Source: Symsagittifera roscoffensis
Taxonomy: Eukaryota; Xenacoelomorpha; Acoela; Convolutidae
Assembly: GCF_963678635.1 (NCBI RefSeq)
Contig: NC_087062.1
Coordinates: 89,689,845 to 89,753,844, forward strand
Direction of reading: 5' to 3'
DNA length: 64,000 nucleotides
Part shown: positions 31,901 through 39,800 of the stretch, in pieces
How the letters are laid out: every line of letters begins with the position of its first letter
How positions within the stretch are numbered: position 1 is the stretch's first letter
The notes under the pieces: model-generated
Databases searched by the model: none
What the model was told of the DNA's origin: nothing
The model's input: the letters and a program-made list of their open reading frames with translations, nothing else
Translations under genes and position numbers: made by a program

Positions 31901-33725
31901 CTTCATGAATGAGTTTTTGAATTTCCTGACCAACTTTATCTTGAATATGCACCGGCACTCTCGTTCCCTTTTCTTGAATGGGGACGAGTGGAGACTTGAA
32001 CGTAGAGAATACTTTGTGGTTTTTGGCTTTGCCAATTCTATTGAACACCCGATTGAACTTCTGGTGAAAGTGAGATTTCCATGAATCCGATGTTAAATTC
32101 GGGTTTGATTGGGAGACTTCTCCCACCAAAGGACGATCTGGTCTGACTTGCGTTGTTCTTACTCCCAATTGGGGTTGCAAATCCAAACCCAGTAAACAAC
32201 GTGTTCGATTTTCTGATATAAGGAATTTTGCAGACTTGATATGCCATCCCAAAGATGATACATCCATAATCAACGTACCCATCAATTCAATTTTCTTCCG
32301 ATTATAGTCAACATAAACTGTATCAATTGGACTTTCTTGAACCGTGAAGAACTTGGCTGAAGGAACCGTTTTTATAATATAATCTGCTGTCTTCTTATTC
32401 ACGAAGGAGGCTGGACTCCCAGTATCCACTGTTGCCTTGAAAAACGTCTTACCGCAACGTAGTGTAATCTGGATGGAACGTAATTTGCCCGTGGCTGCAT
32501 TGACCACCTCCAACTTTTTCACTGATTTAATTGGGAGAGTTGGTTTCACAGCTGCTACAGATAAAACAGTGAATTCTGACTCACTATCGGATGTGATGAA
32601 ATTACATGTTTCTTCCACTGTCTCATCTGACTCAGCTTCCACGTTCGCTACATTCTTAGAATTACAGCATTTGGCAAAGTGACCCTTTTTGTTACAATTC
32701 CTGCAAGTAACATTTCTGGCTGGACAACTCTGCTTGTGGTTTGGTGAGAATCTGTTACCACAGAAATAACATGACTTCGATTTCTCGTTGAACTCCTTCT
32801 TCTTACCATTCTGGGCCCGATTAATCCGGTCTGAAAATTTCTTACCCTGGACAGAGAAGGTGGGTTCCTGTTTTATCCGGGAATTCTGACCCATAGTAGC
32901 ACCTGCCTGGGAATAATTGCCCGACGACGACGAACTCCCGAGTTGCCTTTGTAAGTCGGTGGCCGTCTGTGCTCCCTTTTCTTGCAGTAAAGCTGATTTC
33001 AGAGAATCCTCCGGAGTGGCACCTGGATGAATACATAATTCTCTCTGAATATCCTTATATCTCATTTTGGCAATGAAGATATCTCTGACGACTTCCTTTT
33101 CTTGATCAACTGTCCATCCACACAGGGCGGCTTGTCCCGTCAATCGTAAATAGAATGCTTCCAAACTTTCTCGGTCTGAATGTACCGCGTTGTAGATTTG
33201 CATACGTTCAATGATGAAATTTTTCTCCTTTTTGAATAGGAGAACACAGAATTCATGGAATTCCCGAAAGGTTAATTCACTCAGATCTGCATGAGGATAA
33301 CTTTGAAGGAATCTTTTCCTCCCTTCTGAAACGAGCGAGAAAAATAAGCGAGATTTAACACGTTGTTCAACCTCGAAATAATACACTCCTGGTGCAACTC
33401 GGGGACCTTTCGCCCGGCGCTCTTCATTCATTTCTGTGACTTTCCGTACTGCTGCGTCATTACGTGCAATACGACTTGCGATTGCTACAGCATCTTCATC
33501 CGCCCCTACAACTTCTGATTTTGGAGCAGGATCGTCGTGTACGACACCCGGAGGTTTTAATAACTCTCGTGGATCGCATCTCTCTCTTAGAGTAATTGCC
33601 AAATTGAATTGACCTATCCACGAGTCCCAGCTATGTGGTGGGTCCGCAGTTGGTTTATGCCAAAATACGGATACGCCCAACAGGTCAGTTCGATCCTCGG
33701 AGGTCGAAACTGCTGGCTGCGCCAT
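28956..33725 (-). CDS. Gypsy gag-pol polyprotein (Gag, protease, RT, RNase H, most of integrase)
   Basis: The ATG at 33725 gives 1589 codons; the same frame extends to an ATG at 33761 inside the LTR. Seen in order (residues counted from 33761): Gag; zinc knuckles CYFCGNRF and CRNCNKKGHFAKCC (~330-370); protease DTGSPASF (~445); RT with LAMDAKPLN, TSLDLKYAFSQ and FLDD (~765, FLDD for the usual YxDD); RNase H with TNELELLAIV and LTDHKAI (~950-985); a linker with a hydrophobic block (~1188-1234); integrase HHCC finger (HRSHAGQ ... CKDCPQC, ~1427-1460), catalytic LDYAGP (~1487), TDQYSG (~1550) and VERSIQ (~1588). The frame stops at 28956, just after the catalytic Glu. Known role: makes and integrates the element's cDNA. 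Confidence 0.92.
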   Translation of the reverse strand: MAQPAVSTSEDRTDLLGVSVFWHKPTADPPHSWDSWIGQFNLAITLRERCDPRELLKPPGVVHDDPAPKSEVVGADEDAVAIASRIARNDAAVRKVTEMNEERRAKGPRVAPGVYYFEVEQRVKSRLFFSLVSEGRKRFLQSYPHADLSELTFREFHEFCVLLFKKEKNFIIERMQIYNAVHSDRESLEAFYLRLTGQAALCGWTVDQEKEVVRDIFIAKMRYKDIQRELCIHPGATPEDSLKSALLQEKGAQTATDLQRQLGSSSSSGNYSQAGATMGQNSRIKQEPTFSVQGKKFSDRINRAQNGKKKEFNEKSKSCYFCGNRFSPNHKQSCPARNVTCRNCNKKGHFAKCCNSKNVANVEAESDETVEETCNFITSDSESEFTVLSVAAVKPTLPIKSVKKLEVVNAATGKLRSIQITLRCGKTFFKATVDTGSPASFVNKKTADYIIKTVPSAKFFTVQESPIDTVYVDYNRKKIELMGTLIMDVSSLGWHIKSAKFLISENRTRCLLGLDLQPQLGVRTTQVRPDRPLVGEVSQSNPNLTSDSWKSHFHQKFNRVFNRIGKAKNHKVFSTFKSPLVPIQEKGTRVPVHIQDKVGQEIQKLIHEGHVVKLNKRTSEYFISPIVITAKKDGSVKLAMDAKPLNEQIHKNHYQMPNLLELLDSAAQIITSDISGDVWFTSLDLKYAFSQIPLSEEISRHCNFNIVCGEQTGTYRFKMGFYGLTDMPKEFQKAMDNTLQGLSGVFCFLDDILIVSKGSVEDHNILVDKVISRLDKEGFALKFSKCEFSLNQLSWLGYDIDSEGYRPKRSKIEAVLALEPPRTLKQLRSFMGILNHLQRFLPNLQVHSDQLRPSLTAGNKSKFEWGECQQMAFRNILQLIANITKMYHYDQSRNSRVKCDASHSGLGAALEQEIEEDVWVPIAFASRFLNDQEKKYSTNELELLAIVWSCEHFRTYLLGNHFVILTDHKAIISALKTNRGNKTYQSRLTRWADRLLPFDFDIFHISGCKLGIVDYLSRFPTFEAPRPSSFDEQYVVKCISRFFDACEFLDGWAKHHTSTEELSNTAEISQDHVVPDQINLVELLGNCHSRINCPDINSSLVTSNNFGNIPVEGVLFQDIQPTSESLYPLEGDKMLAISQNNSSNLSISSPLEGVQRVGSYSSQSASSINMPNFVTSSAWITICLPFLISLWIITLAVSFCHLLALIINFFVLISSYRIGWSTISLSAFHFQTAMNPIKSTNNTNDSFEQLLNQYLPVTQHWFSSDRARPRFRAGAVRPRRSSTVQRGVELRSQYARILANFRSKRGRIPKQQSQSVNSLEILKSPVVAADQKSLTGLVGILDSDVLSELTDEDASLSLMKRAIINRDYEGFCRIDSYIKSFWHCAAVVDGCVVVDNRIAIPMCLRKTLLSRLHRSHAGQLAMVDAAQYIWWPRMHRDIIQLCKDCPQCTKFGKNLKANVSFNSSKPLPLLSGPNEELQLDYAGPLLDSFGNSIYILVAIDRYSKYPSAMITRSTGGRKIIKFLKSYIQQHSIPRSIKTDQYSGFKNKLVQNFCLEKNIVQYFCPVGDHRGCGLVERSIQTIKRLWAPLG
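30264..30398 (-). promoter_or_regulatory. three CTCF-like motifs inside Gypsy pol linker
   Basis: Minus-strand CCGCTAGAGGGCGTC (30264-30278), CCGCTAGAGGGCGA (30331-30344) and CCGGTAGAGGGCGTC (30384-30398). Each is close to the CTCF core CCASYAGRKGGCRS, all in the same orientation and spaced about 65 and 55 bp. The same bases encode a repeated Pro-Leu/Val-Glu-Gly motif, so selection on protein is an alternative. Binding is inferred only. Confidence 0.4.
33707..33724 (-). other. Gypsy primer-binding site
   Basis: TGGCGCAGCCAGCAG follows the 5' LTR with no spacer. The first base of the gag ATG is the last base of the LTR, so the primer-binding site is read as the first gag codons. Confidence 0.7.
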
Positions 33726-34003
33726 GTGAAACGTCGAAAGACAGTTTAAAACAAGAATCAATTCTCCTTGTTATTTTAACATATAGATAATATAGATAGA
33801 TTAGTATTTAAATAATGTCATGACAATAGAAGTAAATACAACTTAAATCTTTCATAAGTTGAACAGAGAATGAATAGAGCGCATGCTGTTAAGGTTCAAG
33901 TGGATTGGCAGGTCGGTAACGACCTTGACCGATAATGGAGTTTAGCACGAATAGCTAGCACACTGATGACGTCATGTTTAAGACTAAACAACGACGCACC
34001 ACA
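33725..34003 (-). repeat. Gypsy 5' LTR (279 bp)
   Basis: Matches 26583-26861 in length and, by eye, in every base. As the 5' LTR of a minus-strand element it carries the promoter. The gag-pol frame is open from an ATG at 33761 within it. The TGACGTCA palindrome lies near 33967. Confidence 0.93.
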
Positions 34004-34008
34004 GCCCT
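34004..34008. other. target-site duplication, right (GCCCT)
   Basis: Direct repeat of 26578-26582 created at integration of the Gypsy element. Confidence 0.9.
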
Positions 34009-34868
34009 CTATCGTCGGACACAAGCTTTTTGGTTAAAAAATAGATGTAAAATGTTCGAAAAAATCATATTTGGAAAAAAAACTGTAAAATTTTTATTCG
34101 TATAATTATCTCCGTCAGGCATTTTTAGGTACAAAAATGTGATCTACTTTTCGTTGTTTAATTTATCAGTTTTTCGGCGTTTTGATAACAAAACTCAAAA
34201 ACAAAACTGCTAGTATAGCAAGACAGAACCCTGAAGATTGCGACAGCTCTTGAATCTGCATCGAACCCTGAAGATCTGAAATTCAAATACAGAGCCTTGA
34301 CGATCTGCATTTTGCATACGAAGACTATGGAAAAATGGTTATCATACAAACTTCATAGAAGAAAACTGTATGATAAGCATTTTTCAATTCAAACAATTTT
34401 TTTTGAATATTATCTTCAATTGGTTTAAAATTCAAAATTCAAAAAAAAACTGATGGTAGTTTGCTTACATGAGAGCAATTTAGCTATCAAAAAAACTTTG
34501 AGCACAAAAATTGATTATCATACATTTTCATATATAAGAATTGTATGATATGCACTTTTTCCATAGAAAACACAAATCTGAATTAAAAAATTTCTATCCC
34601 TTACATTTTATCCCATTTCTTGGATTCCGGTCTTGCTACCAAGGCGTGACTTTTCCTTAGTTGGTCGATATGCCTGCGAAATCGTCCGTCAATCAGAAGC
34701 TGAGGTTTTGCAAATCGAGGTTCAACAACAAGAGAAGCGCGAAAACAGTCGGAGATTTTTCTGATTGAGTTAAGCAAGTAGAACAAGTTTCCTTCAAAAT
34801 CTAGAATTTTGGATCAACCATTCAATAAACTAGATAAACTTTTAACAAGCTATCCAGAGATCATCATC
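34009..34868. repeat. interspersed repeat between Gypsy and BEL elements
   Basis: CTATCGTCGGACACAAGC and the bases after it match 46735-46870, so this is the other half of the repeat into which the Gypsy element inserted. No gene is supported. The ORFs at 34158-34349 and 34601-34786 have no recognisable domain. Confidence 0.45.
34864..34868. other. BEL target-site duplication, left (TCATC)
   Basis: TCATC precedes the left LTR and TCATC occurs at 43755-43759. Whether the first T at 43755 belongs to the LTR or to the duplication is ambiguous, so the duplication is 4 (CATC) or 5 bases. Confidence 0.6.
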
Positions 34869-35306
34869 TGTTAATTGTAAACAATTAAGGTCACCTTTCT
34901 CTCAACTTGACTTTTGACATTACAGCCAAGCTGACTCACACGTTTCTCTCAACTTTTCAAAAACAGCATGACTTACAAGGAAATGACAAACTTTCAGGTA
35001 AAATAATGTTTCAATTTATACGAAAACTCGGGATTAATATCAACTTTTCTGAATAACCCCCTTATTAACAGTTCCCCTTTTTCTAACGTTCGCCTTTTAG
35101 TATTCCCCGTACCATGTAATATAATATCCCTATTTATGATATTATATTTACCTTAGTTTTATCCCTGATTTACTATTGTATTATTTTTCATGTACTTACT
35201 CAACTGATGCCCAACTGCATGGAACTCCTTTGACTCAACCCTTAAAACTACCCTTACTAACAATTGGTGTACTACTCTCCTCAGGTAATTTACCCAATTA
35301 TTATAT
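34869..35306 (+). repeat. BEL 5' LTR (438 bp)
   Basis: Matches 43318-43755 in length and, by eye, in sequence. Contains AT-rich TATA-like stretches (near 35115-35150). Functions as promoter for the genomic transcript in intact elements. Confidence 0.92.
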
Positions 35307-35320
35307 TGGCGCCCCGAAAA
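35307..35320 (+). other. BEL primer-binding site
   Basis: TGGCGCCCCGAAAA starts directly at the LTR end. TGG pairs with the CCA end of the primer tRNA. The tRNA identity is not assigned. Confidence 0.75.
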
Positions 35321-35649
35321 AGTTTTGATTAGCTCGTTACACTGTGTTTTTTATTCCCCCACAACCAAAAATTTATGGTTAGTTACTGTTTTTCCTCCCC
35401 AGTTTTTACGTCTGCGGTTTATTATATCTTGTTATAATACTTCCCCATTACAATATTATTTCATTTATTTACAGTTAATCGCAGTTTATTTGATTTACAT
35501 TTAAAAAAAAAAAAAGATCAATTATTGCTCTTGATTTCTAACCCATGTAAACTTTAAACGTTTCAATTGTTCATAGCTTCATTTACTTTGAATAATGTAT
35601 TAAGTTATTTTCATCAATTTTCCCCTTTCAATTCGTTTTTTGTTGCTTT

Positions 35650-36070
35650 GCTATTCCGAGTCTTTTGTGACTCATTTATGAAAAAACTTCAGTTTTCCCG
35701 ACTCATTTTTCATTCCGTTCAGAGTCTTTATTGCCTTTTGCGTTCCTTTCCGAGTCTTTTCTGACTCAATGTTTCATTCCTTTCCGAGTCTTTCTCGACC
35801 CATTTGTTGTTCGTTTCCGAGTCTTTCCCTACTCATTCATTCATTCCTTCCGAGTCTTATCTGACGCCTTGTATATTCCTTCCGAGCCTTTCTTGGCCCT
35901 TTGCTTCCTTCCTTGCTTCCTTCCTTCAAGTGTTTTCTGACACTTTTGCTTTCTTATTGCCCGACTCCTTGGTTACCTGATTCGAGTTTTTTTTGGACTC
36001 TCAATTTTCGTCATTGTTCTTCGACATGACATTTGTTTGAGCTTTATCTGAGCTCACTTATTCCGCTTGC
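35650..36070 (+). repeat. hairpin array, part 1 (GAGTC...GACTC type units)
   Basis: A series of small inverted repeats with 4-6 bp stems and T-rich loops: 35658-35673 (GAGTC/GACTC), 35752-35767 (GAGTC/GACTC), 35786-35801 (one mismatch), 35819-35834 (one mismatch), 35852-35867 (one mismatch), 35884-35899 (GAGCC/GGCCC, one mismatch), 35928-35945 (AAGTGT/ACACTT), 35984-36000 (GAGT/ACTC), 36038-36056 (TGAGCT/AGCTCA). Loops resemble TTTTCT(G). Stem sequences change between units while pairing is mostly kept. Located in the BEL leader before gag. Confidence 0.7.
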
Positions 36071-36874
36071 TTCGAGCCTCACTGGGTTCGTGGCTACATT
36101 CGAGCTTCGTCTTAGCTCACCTTATTTTCTGCTTTGAGCCTCTCGGTTCTTGGCTACTTCCTGTCGAGCTTTACCTGAGCTCATTTCCTCTGCTGCTTCG
36201 AGCCTCACTGGGTTCGTGGCTACATTCGAGCTTCGTCTTAGCTCACCTTATTTTCTCCTTTGAGCCTCTCGGTTCTTGGCTGCTTCCTGTCGAGCTTTAC
36301 CTGAGCTCATTTCCTCTGCTGCTTCGAGCCTCACTGGGTTCGTGGCTACATTCGAGCTTCGTCTTAGCTCACCTTATTTTCTGCTTTGAGCCTCTCGTTT
36401 CTTGGCTGCTTCCTGTCGAGCTTTACCTGAGCTCATTTCCTCTGCTGCTTCGAGCCTCACTGGGTTCGTGGCTACATTCCAGCTTCGTCTTAGCTCACCT
36501 TATTTTCTGCTTTGAGCCTCTCGGTTCTTGGCTGCTTCCTGTCGAGCTTTACCTGAGCTCATTTCCTCTGCTGCTTCGAGCCTCACTGGGTTCGTGGCTA
36601 CATTCGAGCTTCGTCTTAGCTCACCTTATTTTCTGCTTTGAGCCTCTCGGTTCTTGGCTGCTTCCTGTCGAGCTTTACCTGAGCTCATTCCTCTGCTGCT
36701 TCGAGCCTCACTGGGTTCGTGGCTACATTCGAGCTTCGTCTTAGCTCACCTTATTTTCTGCTTTGAGCCTCTCGGTTCTTGGCTGCTTCCTGTCGAGCTT
36801 TACCTGAGCTCATTTCCTCTACTGCTTCGAGCCTCACTGGGTTCGTGGCTACATTCGAGCTTCGTTTAGCTCAT
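36071..36874 (+). repeat. 126 bp tandem repeat, hairpin array part 2
   Basis: Six full units of 126 bp (one of 125) plus a partial unit. Each unit holds four hairpins of the same design: GAGCC/GGTTC (with a G-U pair, e.g. 36074-36089), GAGCT/AGCTC (36102-36118), GAGCC/GGTTC (36136-36149) and GAGCT/AGCTC (36166-36182), 28-34 bases apart. The array gives about 26 hairpins. A long ORF through it is a by-product of the 126 (3 x 42) period and breaks at the 125 bp unit. Confidence 0.85.
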
Positions 36875-36932
36875 CAACTGCTTCGAACAACTCTAGTTCG
36901 TCTCATTCGCTACGCTACAGCGATAAAGGCAA

Positions 36933-37134
36933 GTTGTCCTCTGGGAGGTCAACTGGTATAAGTGCAAATTTTATTGCACAGGGATAAATCTACGGTATTA
37001 GGACAGGTAGGTAAACAGGTACATCAACTTTAGTTGTCCTCTGGGAGGTCAGCAATCACAATTCGGTCGTCTGCTAAATAGCGACAGGTAGGTAGGTAAA
37101 TACGTCATCCTCAGTTGTCCTCTGGGAGGTCAAC
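36933..37134 (+). repeat. three-copy 21 nt hairpin in BEL leader
   Basis: Copies at 36933-36953, 37033-37053 and 37114-37134. Each folds as GTTG, bulge T, CCTC, loop TGG, GAGG, T, CAAC (second copy ends CAGC). Between them lie GTGCAA/TTGCAC (36962-36979) and, just after, GGTGC/GCACC (37142-37159). Confidence 0.75.
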
Positions 37135-37460
37135 ACTCATTGGTGCTAATCTTTGCACCCGGTTTTTTTTTGCCGTTTATACTGGTAATTGGTAGGTAGG
37201 TAGGGTCGGTAGGCTGGTAGGACCAGGTAGGTTCTTGGACTAGCTTTAAAATCGCAGTTAATTGTTAATACCGAGGACACTTTGAACGACCGCTCAATTT
37301 TCCCTCGGAGGTAGGTACAAGTGGTAAGGTACAGTGGTAATTGGTCAAACTTTATCCATTATTTCGCTCCTTCTTACGAGCATCGGTGGTATTCGGTATA
37401 AGTTGGTAGGTTGGTAAAGGTAAATTCATATACTGGTATAAGTTGGTAGGTATTGGTTTA
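37000..37460 (+). repeat. GGTA-rich tract in BEL leader
   Basis: Repeated GGTAGGTA and GGTAAG-like words up to the gag start, interleaved with two more inverted repeats (CCGAGG 37271-37276 with CCTCGG 37303-37308; GCTC 37366-37369 with GAGC 37378-37381). The words resemble 5' splice donors or protein-binding sites. Role unknown. Confidence 0.6.
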
Positions 37461-37478
37461 CGTCTCCTGGTTCAAGGT

Positions 37479-39800
37479 ATGGCCCCATCTGGTAGAAATA
37501 AAACGACGCAAAACAATGACAGCGATCCTTCGGAACAAAATGGTACCCAAACGCAAGATACCAATCAAAACGTTCAAGAGACTGGCGTTCGAAAACTGGT
37601 TTCGCTTCGACGTCATCACGAAATGGAGATCAATACTTTGATCGACATGCTCGAAAACAACATCTACGAGGAAGAAGATGATCTTGAACTCATCAATGAA
37701 ACGTTCACTGAATTGTCTCAATTCCAACAAAAACTTGATACCCTGAACGATCAAATGTTACAGGCTGGTTCTGAACACGATTTTGAAGAACATTCTCACT
37801 GGACAGTACAGTTGAAACAAAAAATCCGAGTATTTTCAATGAAAGTGAAAAAATATTTGAAAAAACAAGTATCAAATCCTGCTACTTCTACAATTCCAAA
37901 TAACAGCGCCCAAGAAAATGCTACTTCATTTTTCCCACAGGAAACCGCAACCTCCATGCCGACTGCAAACATAATGGATATACCAAACAACAACCTTATA
38001 ACCATGAGCAACAATACTCAAGGCAATGCAAGAACAGCTGCCGCTGACGACAACCTTTCGGCGCCATTTCAAGGCGACCAATCATTTTCAAATCCATTTG
38101 CTAGTGATGTTCCTAACCACAGCTCACAACAAGCTAGTGCTGCAAACCCTCCTAACAACAACAATCGAGCTTTGGCAACTAATTCAAGCGACACTTCTAC
38201 TACATTCAGTCGATCAGTGCCAAAACTGAAGCCTACAATTTTCACTGGCAATCCCAACTATTGGTTGCACTGGTATGGTGTATTCGTATCATCGATTCAT
38301 AATTCTAATATGTCTCCAACTGAAAAGATGATCCATCTTCAATCATTGGTAACTGGCCCAGCTAAACTAATGATAGCTGGTTATGGTGCAAACGGCGACA
38401 CATACGAACTAGCACTACAACGTCTTCGTGAAAACTTTGGCAATACCAATAGAATTGTCAACTCTTTTTTGCAACGTCTTGCAAATTTCAAACCTCCAAA
38501 TCTGGCTCAACCAGAATCATACATGCAGTTTTCTGCTTTTCTCCTAAATTTAGTGGACACTTTTGAGCAACTTGGTTTTGTTCACGATATTTGTTCTACA
38601 ACAAACTTGAACACTGCTCTGGCAAAGCTTCCCGACCCTGTGAGATTGGAATGGAATCGCTTCGTCATCGACAAAGACTACGATCAACCCTCCTTGAGAC
38701 ATCTAGCACAATGGTTTCAACGGTACGCACAGGCGTGTCGCGACATGCCTCCGACAGGTTTCCGAAACCAAAACAATAACAATTTTAACAATTCTTCTGG
38801 AAACGCTAAACACCCTAGTGGTTCCCGTTTCAATGGTTTTACTACAAATGGTGTAGGAAATCAAAATCAGCGCTTTAACCATCAGGGAGATCAACAAAAC
38901 TCTCGTGCTCAGAATAATGTAAACTCGAATGCTTGTCCTAGTGGAGACACCTGTGGACCTCTCTACAAATGCGAGCACTTCAAAGCTTTAGACCCTAAGC
39001 AACGAAAAGAGCATGCCCGAAAAATGCATTTATGCTTTAACTGTCTAGGGAATCATAGGTTTACTGACTGCAATTCGAAATCGCTCTGTCGAACCGATAA
39101 TTGTGGTAAAAAACACCACACTCTACTCCACGATCCTTCTGATACTTATGGAAAAAACCCTAGTAAAGCTGCAGTGAATCGCGCAATAGCTTGTCAGAGA
39201 TCAGGTCAATCAGCTTTTGTACCAATCGAATTATCAAATGGTGATAAAACACTTTGTACCTACGCTTTCTTAGATAGTGGTAGCTGCGTAACTCTACTAC
39301 TGGACTCAGTGGCAACTCAACTAGGCTTGGACGTCAACAAGAAGCACTCACTTCCCATATCTGGATATCATGAGACCAAGTCAGTTCAAGTTACATCTGT
39401 GGATGTACAAATTAGACCATACAAAAGCACATCGACTCCAATGACGCTCGATGACGTACTCACGGTAGATGAAAATAATTTGGCCCCAGTTGATATTTTT
39501 CAACTAAACGCAATGTGCAACAATTTTCCACATTTAAAGCATGTTAAATACCCGGACTTAAACGACAATAGCATATCGCTAGTCATCGGAAACAACAATC
39601 CAGAATATCATGAGATCAAAAATACCGTTTATGGCCCCAAGAATGTTCCCTGGGCTATCGAAACCCTTTTGGGATGGACATGCACAGGTCGGAACAAAAC
39701 GCAATATAATTCCGTTCCATCTGTTCTGGTGAACTTCACACAAGTTCATTCACACAATAACTTAGATGAAAAAAATACCAGAAAGTTCTCAACTGGATGA
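37479..39800 (+). CDS. BEL gag-protease
   Basis: First ATG in the frame is 37479 (the open frame itself starts at 37443); stop TGA 39798. About 773 residues. Seen: N-terminal coiled-coil-like region (LRRHHEMEINTLIDMLENNI ...), Asn/Ser-rich spacer, a DUF1759-type Gag core starting PKLKPTIFTGNPNYWLHW with LQSLVTGPAKLMI, a Cys/His region (KMHLCFNCLGNHRFTDC then CRTDNCGKKHHTLLH) and an aspartic protease with AFLDSGSCVTLL (DUF1758-type). Known roles: particle assembly, RNA binding and polyprotein cleavage. Stop and pol start overlap (ATGA). Confidence 0.92.
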   Translation: MAPSGRNKTTQNNDSDPSEQNGTQTQDTNQNVQETGVRKLVSLRRHHEMEINTLIDMLENNIYEEEDDLELINETFTELSQFQQKLDTLNDQMLQAGSEHDFEEHSHWTVQLKQKIRVFSMKVKKYLKKQVSNPATSTIPNNSAQENATSFFPQETATSMPTANIMDIPNNNLITMSNNTQGNARTAAADDNLSAPFQGDQSFSNPFASDVPNHSSQQASAANPPNNNNRALATNSSDTSTTFSRSVPKLKPTIFTGNPNYWLHWYGVFVSSIHNSNMSPTEKMIHLQSLVTGPAKLMIAGYGANGDTYELALQRLRENFGNTNRIVNSFLQRLANFKPPNLAQPESYMQFSAFLLNLVDTFEQLGFVHDICSTTNLNTALAKLPDPVRLEWNRFVIDKDYDQPSLRHLAQWFQRYAQACRDMPPTGFRNQNNNNFNNSSGNAKHPSGSRFNGFTTNGVGNQNQRFNHQGDQQNSRAQNNVNSNACPSGDTCGPLYKCEHFKALDPKQRKEHARKMHLCFNCLGNHRFTDCNSKSLCRTDNCGKKHHTLLHDPSDTYGKNPSKAAVNRAIACQRSGQSAFVPIELSNGDKTLCTYAFLDSGSCVTLLLDSVATQLGLDVNKKHSLPISGYHETKSVQVTSVDVQIRPYKSTSTPMTLDDVLTVDENNLAPVDIFQLNAMCNNFPHLKHVKYPDLNDNSISLVIGNNNPEYHEIKNTVYGPKNVPWAIETLLGWTCTGRNKTQYNSVPSVLVNFTQVHSHNNLDEKNTRKFSTG
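39770..39776 (+). promoter_or_regulatory. candidate -1 ribosomal frameshift site AAAAAAT
   Basis: The heptamer A-AAA-AAT is in gag phase. The pol frame is closed by TGA at 39767-39769 and is open from 39770, and the gag frame stops at 39798. A -1 slip here would enter pol directly. Most BEL elements encode gag-pol as one ORF, so a one-base loss in a seven-A run (or an assembly error) is the competing explanation. Confidence 0.45.

Larger units (their letters stand above)
26583..34003 (-). mobile_element. Ty3/Gypsy LTR retrotransposon, near-intact
   Basis: A 7.4 kb minus-strand element with 279 bp LTRs, 5 bp target duplication, primer-binding site, gag-pol ORF, a second ORF continuing integrase plus a long tail, and a polypurine tract. 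Domain order is Gag, zinc knuckle, protease, RT, RNase H, unusual ~190-residue linker, integrase. The LTRs look identical when read side by side, so the insertion is recent. The only coding lesion seen is a frame break at about 28960-28980. Order RT-RNaseH-INT places it in Ty3/Gypsy, not Copia. Confidence 0.93.

Noticed and set aside
36067-36744. 225-codon ORF with a repeated hydrophobic 42-residue unit
   Set aside because: The unit is the translation of the 126 bp leader tandem repeat (126 is divisible by 3). It has no good start, breaks at the 125 bp unit and lies in the BEL leader. The hairpins explain the sequence better.
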